Made by a program: the position numbers and the translations under genes
NCBI GenBank assembly: GCA_001899855.1
Contig: MKWR01000004.1
Span: 227,789 to 291,788 of the forward strand
DNA: 64,000 nucleotides
From: Lysobacterales bacterium 63-13
GTDB lineage: Bacteria; Pseudomonadota; Gammaproteobacteria; Xanthomonadales; Rhodanobacteraceae
Direction of reading: 5' to 3'
The notes under the pieces: generated by a model
The model's database searches: none
What the model was told of the DNA's origin: nothing
What the model saw: the letters and a program-made list of their open reading frames with translations, nothing else
Shown here: positions 54,900-63,949 of the stretch, piece after piece
Layout: each line of letters opens with the position of its first letter
Position numbering within the stretch: position 1 is the stretch's first letter

Positions 54900-57806
54900 A
54901 TGACGACCTCGCCCGATCGCTGGTCGCGGATTTCCGCCCTGTTCGACGAACTGGTCGAGCTGGATGCCGACCGGCGCGCGCGGCGACTTGCGCAATTGGC
55001 GGCAAGCGACCCGGAATTGGTCGAGGAAGTGCGCGCCTTGCTGGCTGCCGACGAGGACATCAGCGGCTTGCTCGATGGCGACGCTGCCGCTGCCGTGCCC
55101 GGCATGCTCAGTCGGGAAGGTGATGGCAAGCCCGCCGATGGCATGGCCGGCCCGTATCGATTGCTGCGGCTGCTCGGCGAGGGCGGCATGGGCATGGTCT
55201 GGCTGGGCGAGCGCACCGATGGCGCCTACGAGCAGCAGGTGGCGGTGAAAGTGCTCAAGCGAGGCATGGACACGCACGCGATCCTGCGCCGTTTCCTGCA
55301 GGAGCGCCGCATCCTCGCGCGGCTGAAGCATCCGCATGTCGTGCGCCTGCTGGATGGCGGCATGACCGCGGATGGACGGCCGTTCTACGTCATGGACGTG
55401 GTCGACGGCCTGTCGATCACCGAGCACGCGCGCCGCGCCGCGCTCGATCCACGCGCGCGCGTCGCCATGCTGGTCAAGGTTGCCGATGCGGTTGCCTACG
55501 CGCACACGCAGTTGATCGTGCATCGCGATCTCAAGCCCTCCAACGTGCTGGTCGATCAACAAGGCGAGCCGCGCGTGCTCGATTTCGGCATTGCCAAGTT
55601 GATCGAGGAAAGCGGCGAGCAGACCCGCACCGGCACCGCCATGCGCGTGCTCTCGCCGGCTTACGCCGCACCCGAGCAGATTCTCGGCGAGGCCATCGGC
55701 ACGCCGACCGATGTCTACGCACTGGGCCTGATGTTGTGCGAACTGCTGACCGGGCAACTGCCGCGGCAACGACGTGACACGAACCCGTCGCAACTGGCTC
55801 TCGATGCCAGCCTGGAAGTCGTCGAACGCGCCAGCACGCTGGCGGCGAAGCTCGATGCCGGGCAGCTGCGCGAACTCTATGGCGCAGGGGCCGATGCGCA
55901 GCACCTGGCGCGCGATCTGGCCGGTGATCTCGACCTGATCATCGCCACTGCCCTGCAACGCGAACCGGCACGGCGCTATGCGACGGCCGCGGCGTTTGCC
56001 GAGGACCTGCGCCGCTGGCTGGATGCACGACCGATCACGGCACGCGCCGATTCCGCCGCGTATCGGCTGCGCAAGTTCGTTCGCCGTCACCGCTACGGCG
56101 TTGCCGCCTCGGTGGTCATTGTGCTTGCACTGCTTGCGGGTCTTGGTGTCGCGTTGTGGCAGGCACGCATTGCCCAGGCCGAGGCCCGCCGCGCCGACAG
56201 CGAGCGCGACAAGGCCGAGCTGCAACTGGCCCGCAGCGAGCGGGTCAAGGAATTCATCCTGGCCCTGCTCGGCGAACAGGATCCGCTCAGTCGGGCGAGT
56301 GCCACGGCACGTTCGCCACGGGCCATGATTCGCGACGGCATCAGCATCGTCGATGCCAGCCTTGCCGGTGATCCCGCCTTGCAGGCGCAACTGTTCAAGG
56401 ATCTCGGCGAGATCCAGGTCGGTCTCGATGATCGCGAAGCGGCAGAGGCGACGCTCAAGCGCGCCTGGGAAATGCAGTCGGAATTGAGCGGCGCAAACAG
56501 TGTCGCCGCGGCCGAAGCCATGGCCGCCTATGCGGACGCTGTCTATGCCGTCGGCGAATTGGCGAAAGCGGAAACACTGATCCGTGATGCCCTGCGGGTG
56601 CTGCGTGCTGCCGGTGCCGGGGACCTGCCACGCGCCGCCCTTGCCGAATCGACGCTGGCAAACATCGAACTGACCGCTGGCCGCAATGCAGAAGCCGAGG
56701 CACTTGCCCGCCACGGCGTCGATGTCTTTCGCACCGTCTACGGCGCATCGCATGTGCAGGTTGCCGCGCGCCTGGGCGTGCTCGGCAAGATCCAGCAGGA
56801 AGCAGGGCGTTATCCCGATGCCCTGGAAAGTTATGCGCAAGCGTTGGCAATCGTTGCCAGGAACAACGGCGAGGAGCACGTGCGCACGGCGTTGCTGCGC
56901 GTGAACATCGGCGATGTCCTGCGCATCCAGCGCAAGTACGAGGAGGCCGGGCGCAACTACGAGGCCGCCTTGCGCATCGCGCGCGCATCATTGCCGGCGG
57001 ATCATCTGTATATCGGTGCCACCTTGCTGCGGCTAGGCGACCTGCAGCGGCGCCTGGGCCGCTTCGAGGCCGCCGAGCGCAGCTTTGCCGATTCACTGGC
57101 GATACTCGGCAAGACCTCATCAGGCCAGTACGCCCAGGCCTTGCAAACCCACGGCACCCTTGCCCGCGCGCAGGGCAAGTTCAACCTCGCCGTGGAGCGC
57201 TACCGCAAGGCGTTCGAGGTGTTCCGCGTGGCCACCGGAGACAGCGTCTACACCTGGCTCACGGCCTTGCTGGAAGTCACCGCGCTGAGCGACGCCGGGC
57301 GTTACCGCGAGGCCGATGCGCGGGCAGGGGAAGCAGTGGCCGCGCTGCAGCGGTTTGCCCCCGAGGATGAATACAACAACACCTACGCCGCTTCGGTGCT
57401 TGGCAACCTGCGCCTGGCGGAAGGTCGCCATGATGATGCGATTCCCAATTTGCGTCGTGCCCTTGCCGGCATGCAGAAGATCTATGACAGCGAGCACGTC
57501 GAGACTGCCCAGGCGCGCATTGCCCTGGCTTCCAGCCTGATCGCCAGCGCGGCTCCCGCCGCACTCGACGAGGCCGAATCCCTGCTTGCAGCGGTGTTCG
57601 CCACCCTGGAGCACAAACGCGAGGCGGAGAACGAGGCAACCCTGGGGTCGGCCTATCTCGAGCGCGGCCGGCTGCATCTTGTCCGCGGCCATCGGCAGGA
57701 GGCAGACGCCGACATCGGCGAAGCGCTGAAGCGGCTCAAGGCTCCGGAACACGCACCGAAACTGCGCCAGGCTGAAGTCCTCGCCCGCAAGCTGGCCGCG
57801 CGCTGA
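54900..57806 (+). CDS. Transmembrane Ser/Thr protein kinase with extracytoplasmic TPR domain
   Basis: 968 residues. An N-terminal helical region (~1-80, FDELVELDADRRARRLAQLA) precedes the kinase domain (~85-375) with LLGEGGMGMVWLG, Lys117 in VAVKVLK, HRDLKPSN (Asp210), DFG (228-230) and APE-like AAPEQ (257-260). All catalytic residues are kept, so it should be active. One membrane helix (~399-420, YGVAASVVIVLALLAGLGVA) is followed by an outside region of about a dozen TPR units to the end, probably a sensor for peptides or proteins. The ATG is 3 bases after the ECF sigma stop, so the pair is translated together. The sigma factor is its probable substrate, by analogy with ECF43/PknS systems. 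Confidence 0.92.
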   Translation: MTTSPDRWSRISALFDELVELDADRRARRLAQLAASDPELVEEVRALLAADEDISGLLDGDAAAAVPGMLSREGDGKPADGMAGPYRLLRLLGEGGMGMVWLGERTDGAYEQQVAVKVLKRGMDTHAILRRFLQERRILARLKHPHVVRLLDGGMTADGRPFYVMDVVDGLSITEHARRAALDPRARVAMLVKVADAVAYAHTQLIVHRDLKPSNVLVDQQGEPRVLDFGIAKLIEESGEQTRTGTAMRVLSPAYAAPEQILGEAIGTPTDVYALGLMLCELLTGQLPRQRRDTNPSQLALDASLEVVERASTLAAKLDAGQLRELYGAGADAQHLARDLAGDLDLIIATALQREPARRYATAAAFAEDLRRWLDARPITARADSAAYRLRKFVRRHRYGVAASVVIVLALLAGLGVALWQARIAQAEARRADSERDKAELQLARSERVKEFILALLGEQDPLSRASATARSPRAMIRDGISIVDASLAGDPALQAQLFKDLGEIQVGLDDREAAEATLKRAWEMQSELSGANSVAAAEAMAAYADAVYAVGELAKAETLIRDALRVLRAAGAGDLPRAALAESTLANIELTAGRNAEAEALARHGVDVFRTVYGASHVQVAARLGVLGKIQQEAGRYPDALESYAQALAIVARNNGEEHVRTALLRVNIGDVLRIQRKYEEAGRNYEAALRIARASLPADHLYIGATLLRLGDLQRRLGRFEAAERSFADSLAILGKTSSGQYAQALQTHGTLARAQGKFNLAVERYRKAFEVFRVATGDSVYTWLTALLEVTALSDAGRYREADARAGEAVAALQRFAPEDEYNNTYAASVLGNLRLAEGRHDDAIPNLRRALAGMQKIYDSEHVETAQARIALASSLIASAAPAALDEAESLLAAVFATLEHKREAENEATLGSAYLERGRLHLVRGHRQEADADIGEALKRLKAPEHAPKLRQAEVLARKLAAR

Positions 57807-57824
57807 GGCTGGGCAGCGCGGGCG

Positions 57825-59378
57825 TCAGTCAAAGCCATCCCTGAACAGGAATTCGGATTGATAGAGCACCTGGACCGCGCCGGAATCGGCGTCGACGCCG
57901 TCGTCGTAGAGATAGGCGCCGATGGCAAGGTCGGCGCGGCCGTCGTCGTTGAAGTCGCCGATGGCCATGTCGTTGCCGAACTGGTCGTTCTCGTGCGGGC
58001 CAGCGATCTTCAGCGGCGGCAGGGGCAGGATCGGCTGTGGCGTGGCGAGCAGCAGCCCTTCGTCGTCGCTGCCTGAATCGAAGATCCAGACCATGCCCGC
58101 ATTGGCGGCACCATTGATGGTGGCGAACGGCGCGGCGACAGCGAGGCTGTCGCCATCGCAGTTCAAGTTCACGCACGCATAGGCGAGCCGTCCGGTTTTC
58201 AAGACGTTGCCAAAGCGGCCATTGCCGCTGACGACGCCGGGCAGCGACGGCGGGGAAATGAAACGGTTGCCGGTGGAAACCAGGCCCGTGCTCGAGCCAT
58301 GGATCACATGCACAGCGCCCTGGTCGCCATCCGTGCCAGGCGCCCCAATGGCGAGGTCGGCGTAGTTCGTCTCCAGGAAACCGCGATCGCCAAACTCGCC
58401 CGTGGCCAGGCTGCCGCCGAAATTGCCCGCCGTCGCGCAATTGCCGCCGATGCCAAGCACGCCGGGGCGCCAGATCTGCGCGTTGGCATTGCTGACGCCG
58501 CTGGCCGATCCCTGCAGCACGACGACCGCACCGCCACGATCGGTGCCGTTCGGACAGGTTCCGTTGCGGATGCCAATGGCGAGGTCGTCGTTGCCGTCGG
58601 CATCGAAATCCCCGGCAGCGAGTGACCATCCATAGAAATCATCGCTCCTGGGATTGAAGCCCAGTCCATCGGTATTGCGGTTGAAGATCCGTGCGCGGTC
58701 GGGCTGGATCCCCGCCACGCTGCCGTAGACGATCATCACGGCACCGGCATTCGCGACCGCGCTGACGATCTGGCCGCGGATGCCTATGGCAAGGTCGGTG
58801 AATCCGTCGTTGTCGAAATCGCCGGCGGCGAGACTGTTGCCGAGATTGGCGCTTGCCTGCGTGGCGCCGGGATAGGTGTCGCCTGCCTGGATTGTGCTTT
58901 GCACCTCGTAGGTGCCATTGCCCAGGCGATTGATGATCATGACCTTGCCGGCCGCAGCCTGACCGCCGGCGCTGGCGTTCATCGCCGACACGGCGATCTC
59001 GTCGCGCCCGTCGCCGTCGAAATCACCGCTCGCCATCGTGTAGCTGTGCACGGGCATGTTGATCGTGGTGGAGAGAAACTGCAGCAGCGGATTGCTGCCG
59101 ACCGCGAACGCCATCCCGCGCAGCACGCGCAAGCGATCGCCGCCCGCTTCCGATACCACCAGATCGCTGATGCCATCGTCATCGAAATCGCCAGCGGCCA
59201 GTCCGCGTCCGTAGTGTTTGCCTGCAGCATCCAGGTACGGGTTCTTCAGCAGGATATTGTTGTACGGGCCCAGGTGTTCGCGTGCCGAGGCGGGCACGGC
59301 AGACAACGCCAGGCCAAGCGCCAGCGCCACCAGCGTGAGTGCGGATGTTTCCGCGCGGGATGGAAATGAAAGGTGCAT
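57825..59378 (-). CDS. Secreted FG-GAP repeat (integrin alpha-like) protein with FLFRDGFD tail
   Basis: 517 residues from the ATG at 59378 (GGGAG upstream); a frame to 59438 adds unrelated residues. The signal peptide ends in SAVPASA. Seven or so FG-GAP blades carry calcium-type DxDxDG loops, e.g. AAGDFDDDGISDLVVSEAGG, ASGDFDGDGRDEIAVSAMNA, AAGDFDNDGFTDLAIGIRGQ, AAGDFDADGNDDLAIGIRNG and AIGDFNDDGRADLAIGAYLY, forming a beta-propeller. Family members bind ligands or act as adhesins. It ends QVLYQSEFLFRDGFD, exactly at the shared tail. It faces the kinase gene tail to tail with an 18-base gap. Confidence 0.87.
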   Translation of the reverse strand: MHLSFPSRAETSALTLVALALGLALSAVPASAREHLGPYNNILLKNPYLDAAGKHYGRGLAAGDFDDDGISDLVVSEAGGDRLRVLRGMAFAVGSNPLLQFLSTTINMPVHSYTMASGDFDGDGRDEIAVSAMNASAGGQAAAGKVMIINRLGNGTYEVQSTIQAGDTYPGATQASANLGNSLAAGDFDNDGFTDLAIGIRGQIVSAVANAGAVMIVYGSVAGIQPDRARIFNRNTDGLGFNPRSDDFYGWSLAAGDFDADGNDDLAIGIRNGTCPNGTDRGGAVVVLQGSASGVSNANAQIWRPGVLGIGGNCATAGNFGGSLATGEFGDRGFLETNYADLAIGAPGTDGDQGAVHVIHGSSTGLVSTGNRFISPPSLPGVVSGNGRFGNVLKTGRLAYACVNLNCDGDSLAVAAPFATINGAANAGMVWIFDSGSDDEGLLLATPQPILPLPPLKIAGPHENDQFGNDMAIGDFNDDGRADLAIGAYLYDDGVDADSGAVQVLYQSEFLFRDGFD

Positions 59379-59560
59379 GGTGCAGCTCCCGTGGATCCAG
59401 GAAGGTTGTTGTTGGCAATTACGCAAGCTCGTCGGCACAGGGGCCAGATTCGCTCGCGGATACCGCTCGGCTGAGCATGAGGCGAGGAGGGTTCATGTCC
59501 CCTCGGCACTGCTGCGCAGCGCTCGCCGCCGAAGGGATTCCCGCGAGTTTCGCCAGCCGC

Positions 59561-60490
59561 TTACGGAGTGGCCGGATAGCTGACCAGGTTGTCGCCGGCC
59601 TTGCTCCAGTACTCGCCGTCGCGCGAGAGCAGGATCGGCCCGCGCTCGATCCAGCCGATGCCGTTGCGTGCTTCGATCAACAGCACGACATCGTCGCCGA
59701 GCTGGTAACCGCCATTGACCTTGACGTCGCGCAACATGCGCAGCGATTGCACGTGCAGTTTGCGTTGGCGCTCGACAAGCGGAATCGGCTTGCCATCGAA
59801 ATCCTTGTCTCGATGGACAATGCTTGCCATCTGCCCGCCCGAGTTCATCGCCGCATCGGGATCCTTGGCATCGACCGCAGCCGACATGGCCCGGGTCTGC
59901 GCCACGAATGCCTTGCCGGGAGCACCGCCATCCGCGGGCAATGCCGTGGCGGCGCTGGCCCAGTCGGTTCGCAATTCGCCGCTGGAATCACGAATGCCCT
60001 GGGCAAAGAATTCATCGACCAGTGCCTTGTCCGACTTGGCACGCAGCGCCGCACGCTCGCTTTCCGAGTAGCGGATGGTGACGATCCTGTAGCCGTCGCC
60101 GACCTTGGCGTAGGGCATGGTCATCTTGCCGGAACTGGAGCCGTCCTTCGCCTTGGTGGTCACCGTGATCATGCCGTCGACCGCAGGCGCCTGCGCATTC
60201 AGCTGCTTTGCTGTTTCCTGCAATTGAGCGCGATCCTCGTCGGTTGCCGGGCTTGCGGATACGCTGCATGTCGATTCGGTGGAGCATTCCCGCACGTTCT
60301 CGAAAAAGTAGAAATGCAGGTCGGCCGGCGCGTCGTCGAGGTCGGCGAGCTTGCGTGCGGCATCGAAATCGCCCTTGTCGAATGCCGCCTGCACGGCCTT
60401 GGCCAGTGCCTCGGGTGTCGAAGTTGCATGGCTGCAGGCGGCCATGCCCAAACTGGCCAGCAGCGTCGTTGCCAGGATCAGAGGTTTCAT
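59561..60490 (-). CDS. Putative lipoprotein of unknown function
   Basis: 309 residues from the ATG at 60490 (MKPLILATTLLASLGMAACSH); an ATG at 60508 is also in frame. The signal region ends GMAAC, close to but not a textbook lipobox, so lipidation is likely but not certain. The mature chain starts with helical repeats (EALAKAVQAAFDKGDFDAAR), has CSTESTCSV with two Cys, and mid-chain beta/helix segments (VTTKAKDGSSSGKMTMPYAK, RIVTIRYSESERAALRAK). The C-terminal part reads GDDVVLLIEARNGIGWIERG. No family is recognised. It is divergent from the amine oxidase gene across 253 bases. Confidence 0.75.
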   Translation of the reverse strand: MKPLILATTLLASLGMAACSHATSTPEALAKAVQAAFDKGDFDAARKLADLDDAPADLHFYFFENVRECSTESTCSVSASPATDEDRAQLQETAKQLNAQAPAVDGMITVTTKAKDGSSSGKMTMPYAKVGDGYRIVTIRYSESERAALRAKSDKALVDEFFAQGIRDSSGELRTDWASAATALPADGGAPGKAFVAQTRAMSAAVDAKDPDAAMNSGGQMASIVHRDKDFDGKPIPLVERQRKLHVQSLRMLRDVKVNGGYQLGDDVVLLIEARNGIGWIERGPILLSRDGEYWSKAGDNLVSYPATP

Positions 60491-60743
60491 GTGCGGTCGG
60501 TCTCCCATGCGTGTGATCGTGGCGCCCGCAGCGGACGCCTTCATGGGCAAACACGGAAAAGGACCATGGCCGGGGCCATCGCTATGGAAGCGAGTGCTGA
60601 CCTCGTTGCTTCGCGGCCTGCAGGCGCACATCGGCATTGCGCCACTTCAACCGATCACGGCACTCCGCACAGGTGCCAATGTGCGGCTTTTCGCGCTAGG
60701 CTCGCCCGGCGTCGGCGCGGCGCGAACTTCGGGGAGAGGGATC

Positions 60744-62330
60744 ATGGCTCGTACTGCATTGGTGGATTTGTTGCGACGTGCAGCGGCGATTTCGGCAGTG
60801 GCAAGGCAATCGGGTGAGCCGCTCGATGAAGCGATCGAGCGCGACCTCGCCCTGCGCACCGATGCCTCGCGGCGGCGTTTCCTGCGCCAGTCGATCAGTG
60901 CGTCGGCCGCGCTGATGCTCGGTGCCTGCGCACCGACGCGATTGATGCGTGCGGACGCTGCCGAGGAGGTCATTGTCGTCGGTGCCGGCGTGGCTGGCTT
61001 GACCGCCGCCTGGCGTCTGCGCCAGGCCGGAGTCGGCGTGAAGCTTTACGAAGCGCAGGAGCGCGTCGGTGGACGCATGTTGAGCCTGCGCAACCACTTT
61101 GCCGATGGCCAGGTCTGCGAGCTGGGCGGCGAATTGATCGACAGCGGCCATGCTCGGATTCGCGCCCTCGCCGCCGAACTCGGCCTGGTGCTTGATGATC
61201 TCGCCGAGGATCCAACGCACGCCTTTGGCGACATCTGGTTTGCCGATGGCCGCCGCTACAGCGAAGTCGAGATCCTGCGCGCGTTCGCGCCGCTGGCCGC
61301 GGCGATCCAGCGCGATGCGGATTCCTTGCCTGACGCGGAAATCACCTACGCGAACCCCGGCGGTTGCGAGGGACTGGATGGCGAGACGATGACGCAGTGG
61401 CTCGACCGCAATGGCGCATCGGGCTGGCTGCGCAAGCTGATCGAAGTCGCCTACACCACCGAGATGGGCCTTGAGTGCGAGGAGCAATCGGCACTCAACT
61501 TCCTCACTTTCATCGATCCGGGCCTTGAGTCGTTCAAGATCTTCGGCGAGAGCGACGAACGCTTCCACGTGCGCGGCGGCAACGACCTCATCGTCAAGGC
61601 ACTGGGCGCGAAGCTGGATGATGCAATCCAGCCCGGCTGCGTCCTCGAATCCATTCGCCAGTCGGCGGCTGGCCGCTACACATTGGGTTTCAAGCGTGGT
61701 GCCGCGGCATTCGACGCGAGCGCGTCGCGCGTCATCCTGGCACTGCCGTTCACGACGCTGCGGCGCGTGCAACTGGATCTCGAACTGCCCGCCGCCAAGC
61801 GCCGCGCCATCAACGAACTCGGCTATGGCACGAATGCCAAGCTGATGATCGGCTTCAACGAACGCGTCTGGCGCACGCGGCATTCCCTTGGCGGTGCCAG
61901 CTACAGCGACCTGCCGTGCCAGACGACCTGGGAAACCAGTCGCATGCAGGCGGGCGCGGCCGGCATCCTGACCAATTTCGTCGGCGGCCGCCACGGCCTC
62001 GAGATCGGCAGCGGATCGGCAAGGTCGCAAGCCGATCTCGCCTGCAGCCAGCTTGAAGCGATCTTCCCCGGCTTGTCCGCCGCACGGGCCGGCATGCGCG
62101 ATGCGCGCATGCACTGGCCGACGCAGCCGTGGACGCTTGGCAGCTACGCGTGTTTCCGTCCGGGCCAGTGGACGACGCTGCGGGGCGCCATCAGCGAACG
62201 CGTCGGCAACCTGCATTTCGCCGGCGAACACTGCGCGTTCGACAACCAGGGCTTCATGGAAGGCGGCGTTGAAACCGGCGAGTGGGCGGCGCAGGCAATC
62301 CTCGAAGAAACGGCGGCCAAGGCTGCCTGA
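60744..62330 (+). CDS. Tat-exported flavin monoamine oxidase, probable lipoprotein
   Basis: 528 residues from the ATG at 60744, with GGGGAGAGGG as ribosome-binding site; a frame open to 60351 is ignored because it overlaps the divergent lipoprotein. An unusually long n-region precedes a Tat signal (SRRRFLRQSISASAALMLGA, residues 42-61) ending in the lipobox LGAC (Cys62). The FAD-binding Rossmann motif is EVIVVGAGVAGLTAAWRLRQ, followed by YEAQERVGGRM. The C-terminal FAD segment is LHFAGEHCAFDNQGFMEGGV. The family oxidises amines to aldehydes, ammonia and peroxide. Tat export with FAD bound fits assembly in the cytoplasm. The substrate is unknown; polyamines are one option given speA/speE, but they are 43 kb away. 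Confidence 0.88.
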   Translation: MARTALVDLLRRAAAISAVARQSGEPLDEAIERDLALRTDASRRRFLRQSISASAALMLGACAPTRLMRADAAEEVIVVGAGVAGLTAAWRLRQAGVGVKLYEAQERVGGRMLSLRNHFADGQVCELGGELIDSGHARIRALAAELGLVLDDLAEDPTHAFGDIWFADGRRYSEVEILRAFAPLAAAIQRDADSLPDAEITYANPGGCEGLDGETMTQWLDRNGASGWLRKLIEVAYTTEMGLECEEQSALNFLTFIDPGLESFKIFGESDERFHVRGGNDLIVKALGAKLDDAIQPGCVLESIRQSAAGRYTLGFKRGAAAFDASASRVILALPFTTLRRVQLDLELPAAKRRAINELGYGTNAKLMIGFNERVWRTRHSLGGASYSDLPCQTTWETSRMQAGAAGILTNFVGGRHGLEIGSGSARSQADLACSQLEAIFPGLSAARAGMRDARMHWPTQPWTLGSYACFRPGQWTTLRGAISERVGNLHFAGEHCAFDNQGFMEGGVETGEWAAQAILEETAAKAA

Positions 62331-62338
62331 GCCGTGCT

Positions 62339-62935
62339 TCAGGGAAGACCTGCCACCTCGAAGCCATTGGCGAAAATGCGCTCGCGATCGATTACCTGCA
62401 CGGCATCGAAATTGCCGCTGAGCAAGCCGCCGGCGCCATCCTTCTCGATGCCGAGGGTCACATCGAGATAGGTGAAGGGCGGGTTGACGACGAAGTCCAT
62501 GCTGCCATGCACCCAACTGCCATTGCTCTGCACGAAATAGCCACCCAATGAGTTGGCACCGCCACTGCAATCGGCCACGGCGCGCGTGGCGAAGCTGACC
62601 ACCAGGCGCCCACCGGCATGACCCGCCGGCAGGAAGCCATCGGCTTCGATGGCATGGCTGCCGGCTGTGGCCAGGGAAACGCATTGGCGCAATGGATAGA
62701 GGCGTGCGCCGGCTTGTGCTTCGGCGTTGGACAACAAGGCGGAACCGGAGCCGGGATTGTTCTGGTAATCGAGCATGGACCAGGTCGGTGCGGGCGTGCC
62801 GGACAAATCCCAGCCAAGGAGACTCGTGTCGAAATTGCCATTGACGACAACGGCCGTTCCCGCTTGCGCGGTGGAAGCCAGGGCCATGGCGAAGAGGAAA
62901 GCGGACATGGCGAGCGAAGCGTTTGGCTCAGACAT
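62339..62935 (-). CDS. Small secreted protein with IFANGFE tail
   Basis: 198 residues from the ATG at 62935 (AGGA upstream). Signal peptide: SLAMSAFLFAMALASTAQA. A single beta-sandwich-like domain follows, with NGNFDTSLLGWDLSGT, CVSLATAGSHAIEADGFLPA, VADCSGGANSLGGYFVQSNG and FTYLDVTLGIEKDGAGG. It could be a carbohydrate-binding or adhesive module, but no family is claimed. It ends RERIFANGFEVAGLP, again the shared tail. It faces the amine oxidase gene with an 8-base gap. The same frame stays open to 63877 without further content. Confidence 0.75.
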   Translation of the reverse strand: MSEPNASLAMSAFLFAMALASTAQAGTAVVVNGNFDTSLLGWDLSGTPAPTWSMLDYQNNPGSGSALLSNAEAQAGARLYPLRQCVSLATAGSHAIEADGFLPAGHAGGRLVVSFATRAVADCSGGANSLGGYFVQSNGSWVHGSMDFVVNPPFTYLDVTLGIEKDGAGGLLSGNFDAVQVIDRERIFANGFEVAGLP

Positions 62936-63036
62936 GGCAGGATTTCCTGACGATCCGACACGCAACGGGATGGCCAGTGTATGCCTGAATCGGCTGGCTG
63001 GGAGCATCCCCGCGCGCGCGCTCGTGCCGCTTGCAG

Positions 63037-63876
63037 TCAGAACAGGTCGCCCTGCGGCGAGGGCGGCCGCGGTGGCAGAAAGCGCGAACAATCGAGGCTG
63101 AGGTCGCGTGAGCGGCTGAGGCCATGCTTGCGGCAGGCGAGGGCGAAGCGTTGGCGGATGAGATCGGCATAGGGGCCTTCGCCACGCATGCGCAAGCCGA
63201 AGCGGGCGTCGTAGTCGCGGCCCCCGCGCATCTGCCGGATCAGGCTCATGACATGCTCGGCGCGATCGGGAACATGCAGGTGCAGCCATTCGCGGAACAG
63301 GTCCTTCAGCTCCAGCGGCAAGCGCAGGACGGTATAGCCGGCAATGTTCGCGCCGCTCGCCGCCGCCTGCTCCAGCACGTGCTCGATGTGCATGTCGGTG
63401 ACGGCGGGAATGATCGGCGCGACCAGCACGCCACACGGCACGCCGGCGGCATGCAGGTTTTCGATGATGCGCATGCGCCGGTGCGGCGCGGTGGCGCGCG
63501 GTTCCAGCGTGCTGGCCAGGCGGTTGTCCCAGGTGCCGATGGAAACAAACACCTGCACCAGTCCGTCGCGCGCCATCGGTGCCAGCAGGTCCAGGTCGCG
63601 TTCGACTAAGGCGTTCTTGGTGACGATGGTCAGCGGATGCCGGCAGGCGTGCAGGACTTCGACGATTTCCCGGGTGATGCGATGCTCGCGCTCGATCGGC
63701 TGATAGGCATCGGTGTTGGCGCCCAGCGTGATCGGTTCGCAGGCATAACCCGGCTTGCCGAGTTCGGCGCGCAGGCGCTCGGCGGCGTTGCTCTTGGCGA
63801 ACAGGCGCGTCTCGAAATCCAGCCCCGGCGAAAGATTCAGATAGGCATGCGAGGGCCGCGCATAGCAGTAATTGCA
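63037..63876 (-). pseudogene. Radical SAM protein (PA0069 family), 5'-truncated
   Basis: 280 codons of open frame are left. The sequence reads from the third part of the iron-sulfur motif (CNYCYARPSHAYLNLSPGLDF, shown in part) through FETRLFAKSNAAERLRAELG, ITLGANTDAYQPIEREHRIT, VFVSIGTWDNRLASTLEPRA, GVLVAPIIPAVTDMHIEHVL and RGGRDYDARFGLRMRGEGPY to a normal end. Relatives have ~70 further N-terminal residues and the first cysteine of CxxxCxxC. Upstream of 63876 the frame meets a stop (63877-63879) and the sequence becomes unrelated, leading into a probable IS end. It is probably inactive, unless the break is an assembly artefact. Confidence 0.75.
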
Positions 63877-63949
63877 TCAGCAGTTTCTAACACACAGATT
63901 TGTTCACGACTGCAGCGTCTCATCGGCCGTGAGACCGAGATGTCTGAAC

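Noticed and set aside
60351..60743. N-terminal extension of the amine oxidase frame by 131 codons
   Set aside because: It overlaps the divergent lipoprotein gene, lacks a ribosome-binding site and would bury the Tat signal. The ATG at 60744 has a strong site.
63881..63949. Possible integron attC site between the broken gene and the IS-like end
   Set aside because: GTTTCTAAC and nearby TGTTC hint at attC-type cores, but the paired inner boxes and overall fold are not convincing.
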